NCBI RefSeq assembly: GCF_002923755.1
Contig: NZ_PGFZ01000004.1
Span: 266,373-328,605 of the forward strand
Source: Methylovulum psychrotolerans
GTDB taxonomy: Bacteria; Pseudomonadota; Gammaproteobacteria; Methylococcales; Methylomonadaceae
Length of the DNA stretch: 62,233 nucleotides
Direction of reading: 5' to 3'
The position numbers and the translations under genes are program-made. Below, piece by piece: positions 38,004 to 46,650 of the stretch. Every line of letters begins with the position of its first letter. Position 1 is the stretch's first letter. Under the pieces are notes generated by a model. It did not search any database. It was not told where the DNA came from and worked only from the letters and a program-made list of their open reading frames with translations.

Positions 38004-39614
38004 CTAAAATTCGTAAGCCATGCGAAAGTCAACGCGTTGGGTGCCGACATTGACCGTACCTTGCCTTTCCAGCGGATAAGCCCAATCCAATTCGCCCAGC
38101 CAGTGCTTAAAAAACTGTAGGCGCACCCCCGCCCCTGTGCCGGCAAGGCGATAATACTGGGGGTTCGGTGCTATGGCATGGTCAATCCACAAATAAGCAT
38201 AATCAAAAAATGCGTGCAGGCGCAGGTTTTGGGCAAACTCCCAATCGCGCCGTTTCAGTTGCGGACTTTGCAATTCCACCGACAAATTGGCCCCGTCATC
38301 ACCCAATTGTTGGGTCTGATGGTAACCGCGCACACTTTGCGGGCCGCCGACGGCAAATTGCTCGTTACTGATAAGAGGCATATTGGTAATCTGTCCTGAC
38401 GCGCGGGCCGCCAAACGCATATCCCACGGCAATTCGCGCAGATGTTTAAGTTCTGTGGTGAAATAGGCGTAGCTGGCTTTCGCCTTATAGCGGCGGTTTT
38501 CAAATTCCTGATCGTCGCTACCGAATCCACGCAACGAAAAGTGCAGGGCGGAATTGAGCGTTGTCAGTACGCCTGAAGAACGCCAATTGGCATCATAACC
38601 GATTAAAAAAGGCACATAGCTGATCGGCGAGGTTTGTAGGTCTTGACCCTGCTGGCTAATGCCCTGATTAAAACTTTTATAATCAACCCCTAAATTTAAG
38701 GTATGGCCATAGTTGTTAATGCCAGGCAAGGGCGTGACCAAACGCGCCCCATAAATTGCCCCGCTACCGACTACTGATAAGCCGCCGACACTCGCCCCCA
38801 ATTGGGTATTGGAACTGATGCCGATACCGTAAAGCGCCAAACGGCTATCCGCCCAATGGGTAGGTAAGACATAAGTGCCCGACCAGACATCCACTTCATC
38901 TGAATTTTCCGGCGACACCTGATACTGTAATGATGCGCTGTGGAAACGTTGCCATAGGTTGTCATAACGTAGTGAACCGATCAGGCGTGAACGGGAGGTG
39001 TGTTCGGAATTGCGCCCGTTCATTTCGAGGCTGCCATGTAAGGGTAATTGGTCTTTCACACGCAATTCCACTTCAGTGGTGCCGGGTGTAGATCCGGCTC
39101 GGAAAATCGGCGTGATTTGGCGGTCTGCCGACTCTTTGCCCAAATCGGCTACCTGTTCTTGTACTTTGGGCATATACGGTACTTGTCCAGTCGCTAAAGC
39201 AGGTACTTTGTCCCGAATTTTGCCTAAGAAAAAATACCGCGACCCTGTTACTTTCAGCCGCTCCACCGCCCCTTCAACGACTTTCAGCCGCACTAAGCCA
39301 TTCACCACATCCTGTTCGGGAATATCCACCAATACAGTCGGATAGCCATTATCTTTGTACAAGGCTTCTAAGGCTTGGCGGGCTTTTTCGACATCATCAA
39401 CGGTTTTGGCAGGCCCTAAAAAAGGATAGAGTTTTTTTTCAACCAGGGTTTGTGCTAATACGGTATTGCCGTCAACCTGCATTTCCAACATATCAAACGT
39501 AGGTAAAGCTTCGGTAGGGGCAGCAGGCGTGGCGGTAACTTGCTGCGCCGCTGCACCTGATGAAAAAAACCACACGCTAGTGCTTATTAAGGCGTATTGG
39601 GCTAACTGCTTCAT
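38004..39614 (-). CDS. TpsB two-partner secretion transporter (ShlB/FhaC family)
   Basis: A 536-residue outer-membrane Omp85-family transporter. The ATG at 39614 is preferred because a signal peptide follows (KQLAQYALISTSVWFFSSGA); a longer frame reaches 39671. Two POTRA domains lie at about 45-205 (VEKKLYPFLGPAKTVDDVEK, VNGLVRLKVVEGAVERLKV). The barrel follows, with the conserved loop-6 motif VRGY in FAVGGPQSVRGYHQTQQLG. It ends in phenylalanine (FRMAYEF), the usual signal for barrel insertion. It is the first gene of the exoprotein operon, 9 bp before tpsA. Confidence 0.94.
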   Translation of the reverse strand: MKQLAQYALISTSVWFFSSGAAAQQVTATPAAPTEALPTFDMLEMQVDGNTVLAQTLVEKKLYPFLGPAKTVDDVEKARQALEALYKDNGYPTVLVDIPEQDVVNGLVRLKVVEGAVERLKVTGSRYFFLGKIRDKVPALATGQVPYMPKVQEQVADLGKESADRQITPIFRAGSTPGTTEVELRVKDQLPLHGSLEMNGRNSEHTSRSRLIGSLRYDNLWQRFHSASLQYQVSPENSDEVDVWSGTYVLPTHWADSRLALYGIGISSNTQLGASVGGLSVVGSGAIYGARLVTPLPGINNYGHTLNLGVDYKSFNQGISQQGQDLQTSPISYVPFLIGYDANWRSSGVLTTLNSALHFSLRGFGSDDQEFENRRYKAKASYAYFTTELKHLRELPWDMRLAARASGQITNMPLISNEQFAVGGPQSVRGYHQTQQLGDDGANLSVELQSPQLKRRDWEFAQNLRLHAFFDYAYLWIDHAIAPNPQYYRLAGTGAGVRLQFFKHWLGELDWAYPLERQGTVNVGTQRVDFRMAYEF

Positions 39615-39768
39615 AAAAAATAAGATAATCGGCAACGCTGCATTAGAAAAACCCAATGCTTTCCGCGCCAAGAGAAGGGTTTATAAGTACATGAGTTATG
39701 CTTAATGCAGATAGCATGCCAATATTTACGCTATTGATTCATAATAGAAAATAATGGCTTTGCTAGTG

Positions 39769-39823
39769 AATGGCTGTTGAATTATCAACAGCCATTGCTG
39801 ATTTGCTGTTGATAATTCAACAG
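39769..39823. repeat. Pair of inverted palindromes upstream of tpsB
   Basis: CTGTTGAATTATCAACAG (39774-39791) recurs as its reverse complement at 39806-39823, 14 bp away. Each copy is itself a hairpin, and the first extends to 12-bp arms (39769-39796). The element lies in the 380-bp gap between the upstream binding-protein-like gene and tpsB. It could be an operator for the exoprotein operon or a terminator for the upstream gene; the U-tract is poor, so the former seems as likely. Two smaller hairpins (near 39893 and 39917) are also in this gap; nothing else was found there. Confidence 0.55.
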
Positions 39824-39994
39824 ATAGACAATAACTTCTCCCCAGGCAACCAGAAATTGATAGTGCCGAAAGCAATTCGCCACAAATGGCGTGACCTTGT
39901 TAGCCATAAATCTGGCCACACCCTTTGTGGCATATAGCTTGCTAAACAGCAAACGCCGCTTGCAGCTTAGCTGAGAATATCCGTATTTCCTGAG

Positions 39995-41674
39995 TTATTT
40001 CATTTGTACCGCTAAGCCACCTGCGGCATTGGCATCTGCCACGGGCACCAGTTCCGTATGTACCGTGCCGTTGTTTTTATGCGAAAACGGTACGACCGGA
40101 CTGCTGGAAGCAAACGGGATGCTGGCAGTAAAGCCGCGCGGGTCGGCGGTGGTGGCAAATGCCCCGGTTTTACCCCATGGCTGGGTGGTAGTAACCGCAC
40201 CTATAATGGTTGGGCTGCCCAAATTGTCGGCCAGGGTTTTCATGAGTTTGGTTTTTAACGCCCAATTTGCATCCCAAGATTTGCTGGTACGGTACAGTAC
40301 AACACCCTCGCCCCAGTACGGATAGCCTCCCGCAGCAATGTTTTCTAGCGTCGGCGCGTAGCCGTCAATCCGAATGTAACGCCAAGGGTCGCCGCCCGTA
40401 CCTGTAACCGTAACGGTGTTATTGCGGTCGGCCGAATTGACGGCGATACCCCAACGTTTGGCATAGGCGCTGCCATCGGCCACGTTGTTAAAACCCAGGA
40501 CATTAGTACCGTTTTGCCAGTCCTTCAGCAAGGTACCGGTATCGGCAACAATAATTGGCTCCTTAACGATAGGCAAAGAGGCATCTTCATCGACGGCACT
40601 ATCAGGCGTTTTAGTAGCCGGACTAAAGGCATTTTTGGTCGCCGGATAATTCAGGAATACCGAATAGGCAATGACACTGGTGGCGGCACCGTTATTTCTT
40701 AAACCCAAAGCCACTGGGGTTAAGTTATTACCTGTTGTCGATTCCTTGTAAGGGGCGGTGACACCTGCATCAGCCAAGATGCTGCTGTCCAACAAACTTT
40801 TGACTTTGTTACTGTCCGTTTTATCAACAATTTTTATCTGATCCCATGAACCTATTTTGCCTGCAATCAGCGAAGCCAACAGGTTATGGTTAAGGCTGGG
40901 CATATCGTTTTCGTTATAATTGCCGACCACCACGCTACTGGACAAGGTGCCTGCGCGTTTTTGCGCCGCTTGCAGTACCTTATATAAATCTAGCGTCACC
41001 GCCACTCCGTACGCCAAGCCGCCTGTAGGCACTATGGTAAACGCGCTCGTACCTGTGGTCGGAATTTGTATGGTCGTCAATGGCCAACCAGGTTCAGGCA
41101 AGCCCGTCATCAGTTCGTTTTGTTGGTCGGGATAATTGGCTGTGCCGGGTTTTAACAAAATTGCCGGATCAACCGCAATAGAGCCACAATCAGAAATGTG
41201 TTTGATCAGGTAGGTGCTGGCATTGGTTGCGCTGATTGTCTGTTTCCAAGCCTGCGTGCCGTCCGCTATCCAAGCGGATGCCGGCTTGCCGACAATATTG
41301 AGATGCTCAAGAGGAATATTGCTGTTTAAAGGGATGACCCCATAGCCAGACCCACCTGCGGTACGTCTGACCAAAAGGATTTTTTTACCCGCCAAACCAG
41401 AGCCTAAATTGGCGTTACCCGTGAAATAATGCGCTGTCCACCGCGAGCCTTTAGAACCCGTGACCGGATCGACATCATTAAAGGTATCGACGGTGCCAGA
41501 TGCAGCCAAAGTGGTGGTGACCACTTGGGTGTATGCATTGGTTAGGGCTACTGCCCCCGAAATAAAGACAGTAAGGTTAGGTGTGCCGTTTGTCCAAGGT
41601 GTCAGTGCCTGTGCCGTGTGCGGGCCAGCGAATAATGACACGGCGATAGCGAGGGAGGTAGAGAGTTTTTTCAT
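39995..41674 (-). CDS. Exported PstS-like protein, paralog 1
   Basis: A 559-residue exported protein with a signal peptide ending in AQA before LTPWTNGTPNLTVFISGA; the ATG at 41674 directly precedes it. Several segments recall periplasmic phosphate-binding proteins: LLASLIAGKIGSWDQIKIVD resembles the PstS IYLGKIxxW segment, and DGYAPTLENIAAGGYPYWGE resembles the PstS DGVxPTxENI segment. I therefore infer a PBP-like fold, although the protein is about 1.6 times longer than PstS and no ABC transporter is nearby. It is closely similar in sequence to the next upstream gene (42234-43922), which shows a tandem duplication. The ligand is unknown. Confidence 0.72.
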   Translation of the reverse strand: MKKLSTSLAIAVSLFAGPHTAQALTPWTNGTPNLTVFISGAVALTNAYTQVVTTTLAASGTVDTFNDVDPVTGSKGSRWTAHYFTGNANLGSGLAGKKILLVRRTAGGSGYGVIPLNSNIPLEHLNIVGKPASAWIADGTQAWKQTISATNASTYLIKHISDCGSIAVDPAILLKPGTANYPDQQNELMTGLPEPGWPLTTIQIPTTGTSAFTIVPTGGLAYGVAVTLDLYKVLQAAQKRAGTLSSSVVVGNYNENDMPSLNHNLLASLIAGKIGSWDQIKIVDKTDSNKVKSLLDSSILADAGVTAPYKESTTGNNLTPVALGLRNNGAATSVIAYSVFLNYPATKNAFSPATKTPDSAVDEDASLPIVKEPIIVADTGTLLKDWQNGTNVLGFNNVADGSAYAKRWGIAVNSADRNNTVTVTGTGGDPWRYIRIDGYAPTLENIAAGGYPYWGEGVVLYRTSKSWDANWALKTKLMKTLADNLGSPTIIGAVTTTQPWGKTGAFATTADPRGFTASIPFASSSPVVPFSHKNNGTVHTELVPVADANAAGGLAVQMK

Positions 41675-42012
41675 AGCCGCTTTCCTAATAAGGGTAAATG
41701 AACGCTTGTGTATAATGTTACAAATAAGTAAGGTAACGTATTGGTTGAGGCAGTTATCATGCCACTTCAATACGATATATACTTAACTATATAACGATAA
41801 ATAAAGCAAGCATTAACGGGTTATGAGGATTATTTTTGTAGCCTGTGCAGAACGCTTTAATGTCATAAAGCCGACAAAATACGTTAAGGCCAGTTGGATT
41901 ATTGGCGTAAAACCGACAAGATAGCCGCACCAATACAGAGTCGCTGATGCCTGCGAAAGCTCTGAAAATAGCGTAACGTAGTGATAGGTAACATGATGGA
42001 GTGGGCAGAATC

Positions 42013-42050
42013 CTCAGTCGCTTGCAACAAGTAGCTTACAAGCGACTGGG
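42013..42050. repeat. Hairpin in the gap between the paralogs
   Basis: CAGTCGCTTG (from 42015) and CAAGCGACTG (to 42048) form a 10-bp stem with a 14-nt loop in the 559-bp gap between the two paralogs. It may be a terminator without a U-tract or a regulatory hairpin for the downstream paralog. Apart from this and the terminator near 42200, nothing else was recognised in the gap. Confidence 0.45.
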
Positions 42051-42186
42051 TTTAGGGAGGGCAGATGCTGAGCCAAAGATAGGGGCAATCTGTATAGGCT
42101 GTAGGGTCTTTTGTGAATCTCTGTAAAATCCGTGGTCTTATCTGTCGCCCAGTGCTTTTTAGGGCTTGCCGTTATTGCAACGGCGC

Positions 42187-42219
42187 AAAAGACGAGCCGG
42201 GCAGCAGTGTGTCCGGCCC
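42187..42219 (-). terminator. Probable intrinsic terminator of paralog 2
   Basis: Read on the minus strand, GGGCCGG, a 12-nt loop, CCGGCTC and then GTCTTTT give a 7-bp stem (one G-U pair) and a short U-tract, starting 14 nt after the stop codon of the gene at 42234. Confidence 0.55.
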
Positions 42220-42233
42220 GTTAAGGCAAAAGC

Positions 42234-43922
42234 TTATTTCAATTGGATGGCAAAACCGCCAGCGGCATTCGTGTCGCCAACAGGCACAATGTCAGCATGT
42301 GGGTAAACGCCGTTTTTATGCGTCAATGCCACAACAGGGTTGCTGGTATTGAAAGGAATGCTTGCGGTAAAGCCGCGCGGATCGGCAGTTGTGGCGAAAA
42401 TGCCAGTTTTGCCCCACGCTTGGGTGGTGTTAACTGAACTGGCAACGGTCGGACTGCCCAAGTCATCCGCTAAAGCCTTCAACAGTTTGACCTTAGTCGC
42501 CCATAAAGCATCGGTGCTTTTCGCTGTACGGTACAATACTGCACCCTCCGCCCAATGCGGATAATCGCCTGCTGCGACGTTTTCTAAGGTCGGGGCGTAG
42601 CCATCGATTTTGATATAACGCCAAGGGTCGCCGCCTGTTCCGGTGGCTGTCACCGCATTATTGCGGTCGGCACTGTTGATGGCAACACCCCAACGCTTGG
42701 CGTAGGCAGAACCGTCAGGAACATTGTTAAAGCCCGTCGCGTTAGTGCCATTTTGCCAATCTTTTAACAAATTGCCGGTATCAGCCGCCCCGCCAGGGGA
42801 TTTAACGATAGGCAAGCTGGCATCTTCATCGACTGCCGTATTAGCCACGGTACTGGCAGGTGGGAAAGAATTGGCGGTGCTAGGATAGTTAAGGAATTTC
42901 GCATAAGCCACCGCGCCGATAGCCGCGCCGTTGTTGCGTCTGCCTACCGCTACCGGAGTCAGGTTATTGCCCGTAGTGGTTTCTTTATAAGGTGCGGTGA
43001 CACCGGCATCGGCCAGAATACTGCTGTCCAGCAAAGTTTTGACCGTGTTGCTATCGGTTTTATCAACAATTTTGACTTCTTCCCAGTTTTGGATTTTACC
43101 CGCCAGTATAGAAGCCAGAACATTACGGTTCAGGTTAGGCAGGCTGGCTTCGTCATAGTTGCCGATAACCACAGAGCTGGGCAATGATCCGGCACGTTTT
43201 TGCGCAGCTTGTAAGACTTTATACAAATCCAAAGTGACCGCCACACCATAAACCAAACCGCCAGTCGGTACGACAGTAAAGGCATTAGTTCCTGTTTTCG
43301 GTACTGACGTTAATGCTAAAGACCAATTGCCTTCAGGTAGGCCAGTAATCAGTTGGTTGACGGGCAACGGATAGTTTTGGGTATTGGGTTTTAGCAATAT
43401 ATCGGGGTCAACACCCAAGAAACCACCATCAGAAATTGCTTTAATCAAGTATTTGGTCGCGTTGGTAGAACTAATTGTTTGTTTCCATTGCTTAGCGCCG
43501 TTAGCAACCCAAGCGGTAGAGCCTAGCCCTATCACTTTTAATTGCTCAAGGGCAATACCATTGCCTGAGTTGGCGATTAAAGGCACAACCCCATAACCGG
43601 CCGCCCCATAGATACGTTTTTCTAACAAAATTTTCTTGCCCGCTAAACCTGCACCTAAATTCGCGTTGCCGGTAAAGTAATACGCCGTCCAACGGCCACC
43701 AATAGTGCCAGTAGCCGGATCGACATCAGCGAAGGTGTCAACTGTGCCTGATGCAGCCAGTGTGTTGGCGACCACTAAGCCATAGGCCTTATCCTGCGCC
43801 GCCCCGCCTGAAGTGTAAACGGTAAGGTCGGGTGTGCCGTTTGTCCAAGGGGTAAGGGCGTAAGCTGCCTGTGTACCCGCCAGTAAAGAGACCGCCAGTG
43901 CCAATGTGTTTAGTTTATTCAT
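42234..43922 (-). CDS. Exported PstS-like protein, paralog 2
   Basis: A 562-residue protein with a signal peptide (NKLNTLALAVSLLAGTQAA) that starts at the ATG at 43922, which has an AAGGTGA ribosome site. It is colinear with the gene at 39995: both share ALTPWTNGTP, GLAYGVAVTLDLYKVLQAAQ-like and ILADAGVTAPYKE segments. The PstS-like marks are VLASILAGKIQNWEEVKIVD and DGYAPTLENVAAGDYPHWAE. It ends before a hairpin and U-tract, so the two paralogs are probably transcribed separately. No membrane anchor or surface-sorting signal is visible at the C terminus. A periplasmic or secreted ligand-binding role is the likely reading. Confidence 0.72.
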   Translation of the reverse strand: MNKLNTLALAVSLLAGTQAAYALTPWTNGTPDLTVYTSGGAAQDKAYGLVVANTLAASGTVDTFADVDPATGTIGGRWTAYYFTGNANLGAGLAGKKILLEKRIYGAAGYGVVPLIANSGNGIALEQLKVIGLGSTAWVANGAKQWKQTISSTNATKYLIKAISDGGFLGVDPDILLKPNTQNYPLPVNQLITGLPEGNWSLALTSVPKTGTNAFTVVPTGGLVYGVAVTLDLYKVLQAAQKRAGSLPSSVVIGNYDEASLPNLNRNVLASILAGKIQNWEEVKIVDKTDSNTVKTLLDSSILADAGVTAPYKETTTGNNLTPVAVGRRNNGAAIGAVAYAKFLNYPSTANSFPPASTVANTAVDEDASLPIVKSPGGAADTGNLLKDWQNGTNATGFNNVPDGSAYAKRWGVAINSADRNNAVTATGTGGDPWRYIKIDGYAPTLENVAAGDYPHWAEGAVLYRTAKSTDALWATKVKLLKALADDLGSPTVASSVNTTQAWGKTGIFATTADPRGFTASIPFNTSNPVVALTHKNGVYPHADIVPVGDTNAAGGFAIQLK

Positions 43923-44712
43923 AAAAATCACCTTTTTTAGTTTTAAAAGCCAAGCGTTATGCAGATAGCTTGCAGGGAAGGATTCTGCTGAATAAGCTAT
44001 TGCACTCATTGTGCCAATATTTAATCTATTGATTTTAAATGATTTTTATTTTTAAAGTTTCAAAGAGGTGTTGGCAGACAAACAGGGTGCTGTTGGTGTG
44101 GTGTATTTTTAAAAACAGTTGCGCTATCCAGCCGCATCATTTGCCTTCATAAACCATGATGCTTTGGATGTGTTCTGATAGCCGGCCAAAAATTGATGGT
44201 AGTCCGCTGTTGCAGAAGACAAAACAGCCTGATCGTCTTTTTGCTACACACCCTGTCCAATCTTATGGTTTTTCTTCCCACATCGTGCTGGCTTCTCATT
44301 TCAAACTGCACCAAAAATAAAATATATTTTTCACTTTAAAGGTGTAAAAATTATTTTTATTTCAAAACTGATATAGATAATCACCATAATCTATACCAAT
44401 GACTGCGTCTATGAGATTTAAAGGGTTGGCAACTATTGCACCCAGACGGGCATCCCATAAGATGCTTACAAAGGATTGCCCAAGCCGTTATCATGTCAGT
44501 AAATCCAGATGCCACGGATGCCATCTGTCAATTTCGTACCGTTGAAAATGATCGGATTTTATTCAATTTCCGCCAGTTTTCTTGTGAGATTAATGCGCTC
44601 ATTCCTGCGAATTGGATTCTCTTGCTTGGCCTACGAGTACGCGATAATAGCGAATCTCTGCCCCTAAGGGTATGCCGGAATGACAGGTATATTGCTGATT
44701 GTGGCTTATAGC
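43923..44712. other. Intergenic region, about 790 bp, no convincing gene
   Basis: It holds the promoter region of the paralog at 43922 and the 3' side of the subtilase gene. It is AT-rich between 44000 and 44400. A 91-codon frame at 44436-44711 on the plus strand lacks a ribosome site and has the composition of non-coding sequence, so it is not called. I see no RNA gene or mobile element. Confidence 0.5.
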
Positions 44713-45948
44713 CTATCGGCTACTCTCTAACCTAAGGGCGGCGGTGATGGCAGGTAGTTGGGCGGCTAAGTTGTGGGAACTGCTACGCAATAGGTGCAGG
44801 ATGTCGGCACTGCGCCAGTCGGGGTGCAGTTGCATCGCTAATGCCGCGACCCCGGCGACGTGGGGGGCGGCGAAGGAACTGCCGTTCATGAAGTTATAGC
44901 TTTGTTGGGGTACGGTCGTCAGGATGTCTTTGCCGGGGGCGACAATGGCGGGATGGTTACTGTCATCTTCGCCGACGGCTATCACACCCTTAACATTGGC
45001 CGGAAAACCGCCGATTTGGCCTAGTTTCGGCATGGCGGCGACCACCAACGTGCCTTGCGCTAAAGCTTTGTCCACTAATTGCCGTAATAACGGATCATCC
45101 GGGCCGCTTAGGCTAAGATTAATGATACCGCAACCCATGCGCAAAGCTTGGTTGAGCGCGAACGCCAACGTAAAACTATTGCAGCTCGCCGCCAAGGCCT
45201 GAGGCTTGCTAGGCCAGCAAGCCCGAAAAGCAAACAGCTTAGCATCAGGGGCGATACCAGCTATGCCGATGCCATTGTCAGGACGTGCCACCAGCACCCC
45301 CGCTACCGCCGTACCGTGGAGATCGGCCATATTATGGTCGGCAGGTTCTGGCGCCATATTTTCCGAATAATTGATTTGTCCTTGTAAATCAGGATGGCTG
45401 CTGTCAACACCCGTGTCGATCAAGGCGATACGCACACCCCGTCCGGTGGTGGTGCGGTGTAACTCGGCGATGCCTAAGGCTTGGAAACCAGTCTGCAAAT
45501 GCACATAAGGGTCGGAAGCCATTGGCACAGGGTCGCCGCCCAGTACCCGAAAATGCTGTAGGGCTTGTACTGCGGCTACTTGGCGGTCTTTATTCAGGGC
45601 GCTCATGACGGCAGATAATGGCAAACCTTCGGGGACTTCGTAAAGTACGCAACTAACCCCTAATTCCGTAACCGGCCATTGGGCGACAACCTGTAAATGG
45701 TGGCGTTCCGCCAACGCCCGCGCCACCCGCCCGCTCCAACCTGAGTTTTGGTATTGGCCGCCGGTAGGGTAATTGTCAAGCGCGTTGCCGGACACAGTAC
45801 GCCCGATGGTCTGGTCTACAAACGTCACCAGCAAACGGCGTTGATCGGCGGCATTGTCGCCGACCCGGCTAAAGTCGGTAATATGGGAACAAGCCGCCAA
45901 ACTCAGCCATAAGCTCAGCAAAACAAGGCGGCTAAGAAATAATGACAT
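44713..45948 (-). CDS. Lipoprotein subtilase (S8 serine protease)
   Basis: A 411-residue protease. The ATG at 45948 gives a lipoprotein signal (LVLLSLWLSLAAC), so the protein is probably attached to a membrane on the periplasmic side. A prodomain-like region covers about 25-140 (RRLLVTFVDQTIGR, GVSCVLYEVPEGLPLSAV). The S8 domain carries the triad aspartate near 178 (ALIDTGVDSSHPD), histidine near 211 (DLHGTAVAGV) and serine near 356 (NGSSFAAPHVAGVAAL). It lies 7 bp after an anti-sigma gene and is co-transcribed with an ECF sigma factor, so it is probably a regulated stress or maturation protease. A longer frame upstream overlaps the anti-sigma gene and is not coding. Confidence 0.92.
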   Translation of the reverse strand: MSLFLSRLVLLSLWLSLAACSHITDFSRVGDNAADQRRLLVTFVDQTIGRTVSGNALDNYPTGGQYQNSGWSGRVARALAERHHLQVVAQWPVTELGVSCVLYEVPEGLPLSAVMSALNKDRQVAAVQALQHFRVLGGDPVPMASDPYVHLQTGFQALGIAELHRTTTGRGVRIALIDTGVDSSHPDLQGQINYSENMAPEPADHNMADLHGTAVAGVLVARPDNGIGIAGIAPDAKLFAFRACWPSKPQALAASCNSFTLAFALNQALRMGCGIINLSLSGPDDPLLRQLVDKALAQGTLVVAAMPKLGQIGGFPANVKGVIAVGEDDSNHPAIVAPGKDILTTVPQQSYNFMNGSSFAAPHVAGVAALAMQLHPDWRSADILHLLRSSSHNLAAQLPAITAALRLESSR

Positions 45949-45955
45949 GGCGGTA

Positions 45956-46636
45956 TCAGGGGGTGATAATGGGTTCGGCGAACAACACATCAGGCTGGGC
46001 GCGTAACATTGCCAAAGCAGCCGCCATATCGGGGCTGTCCGGTACGACTTCCAGAAGGACGGTATAAGCGCCGACACTATTCGGCTCACCGATCCGTTGC
46101 CCGTGGATTTGCGCCAACAAAGCGTTAATACGCAGATCGGCTTGCTTATCCGCAAACACGACATGCAGCTTGGTGCCGCCAATAGACACAGGGGGGGCGG
46201 CAGATAAAGTGTAATAATCGGCAGGTGCCAACCGCCACGTCTGTGTCCCTTGCGGTATGAGCACTAACAGGAGCAGCAGAGCGGCGGACAACGGCACGCT
46301 GACCCACCGCCACCGCCTGCGCCGTCCACGGTTAGCCGATAACACCACCAAGCCGGGTTGTTGCGGACAGGCCTGTGCGGCTACTGGGCCAGTTTGCAAT
46401 TTTGTCCGTAAACTGGCAAAAGAGCCTTCGGCGGCAATATCCAGTACCTTGGTTTGCTGTACGGTATCTGCCAATTTATGTAAAAACTGCAATTCCTGTT
46501 TGCATACCAAACAAGTGCGCAGATGCCGTTCGACTTGTTGCCGCTCGTCTGCCGCCAATGTGCCGTTGACATACCAAGGCAACAGCTCCGCTAAGGCTTG
46601 GTGTGGTTCTTTTGCCAATAAGTCGGCTGTATTCAT
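45956..46636 (-). CDS. Zinc-finger anti-sigma factor with subtilase-propeptide-like outer domain
   Basis: A 226-residue inner-membrane protein. The cytosolic zinc motif H-x3-C-x2-C (RHLRTCLVC, H38, C42, C45) is typical of anti-sigma factors that hold ECF sigma factors. One membrane segment follows (VPLSAALLLLLVLI). The outer domain (KLHVVFADKQADLRI, GAYTVLLEVVPDSP, QPDVLFAEP) resembles subtilase propeptides and aligns by eye with the N-terminal region of the neighbouring protease. The ATG at 46636 is favoured by GGAG nine bases upstream; an ATG at 46651 overlaps the sigma gene stop (TAATG). The two genes are translationally coupled. Confidence 0.88.
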   Translation of the reverse strand: MNTADLLAKEPHQALAELLPWYVNGTLAADERQQVERHLRTCLVCKQELQFLHKLADTVQQTKVLDIAAEGSFASLRTKLQTGPVAAQACPQQPGLVVLSANRGRRRRWRWVSVPLSAALLLLLVLIPQGTQTWRLAPADYYTLSAAPPVSIGGTKLHVVFADKQADLRINALLAQIHGQRIGEPNSVGAYTVLLEVVPDSPDMAAALAMLRAQPDVLFAEPIITP

Positions 46637-46650
46637 GTCATTACGCTCCA

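Noticed and set aside
44436-44711. 91-codon plus-strand frame
   Set aside because: No ribosome site, no motif, and its composition looks like intergenic sequence.
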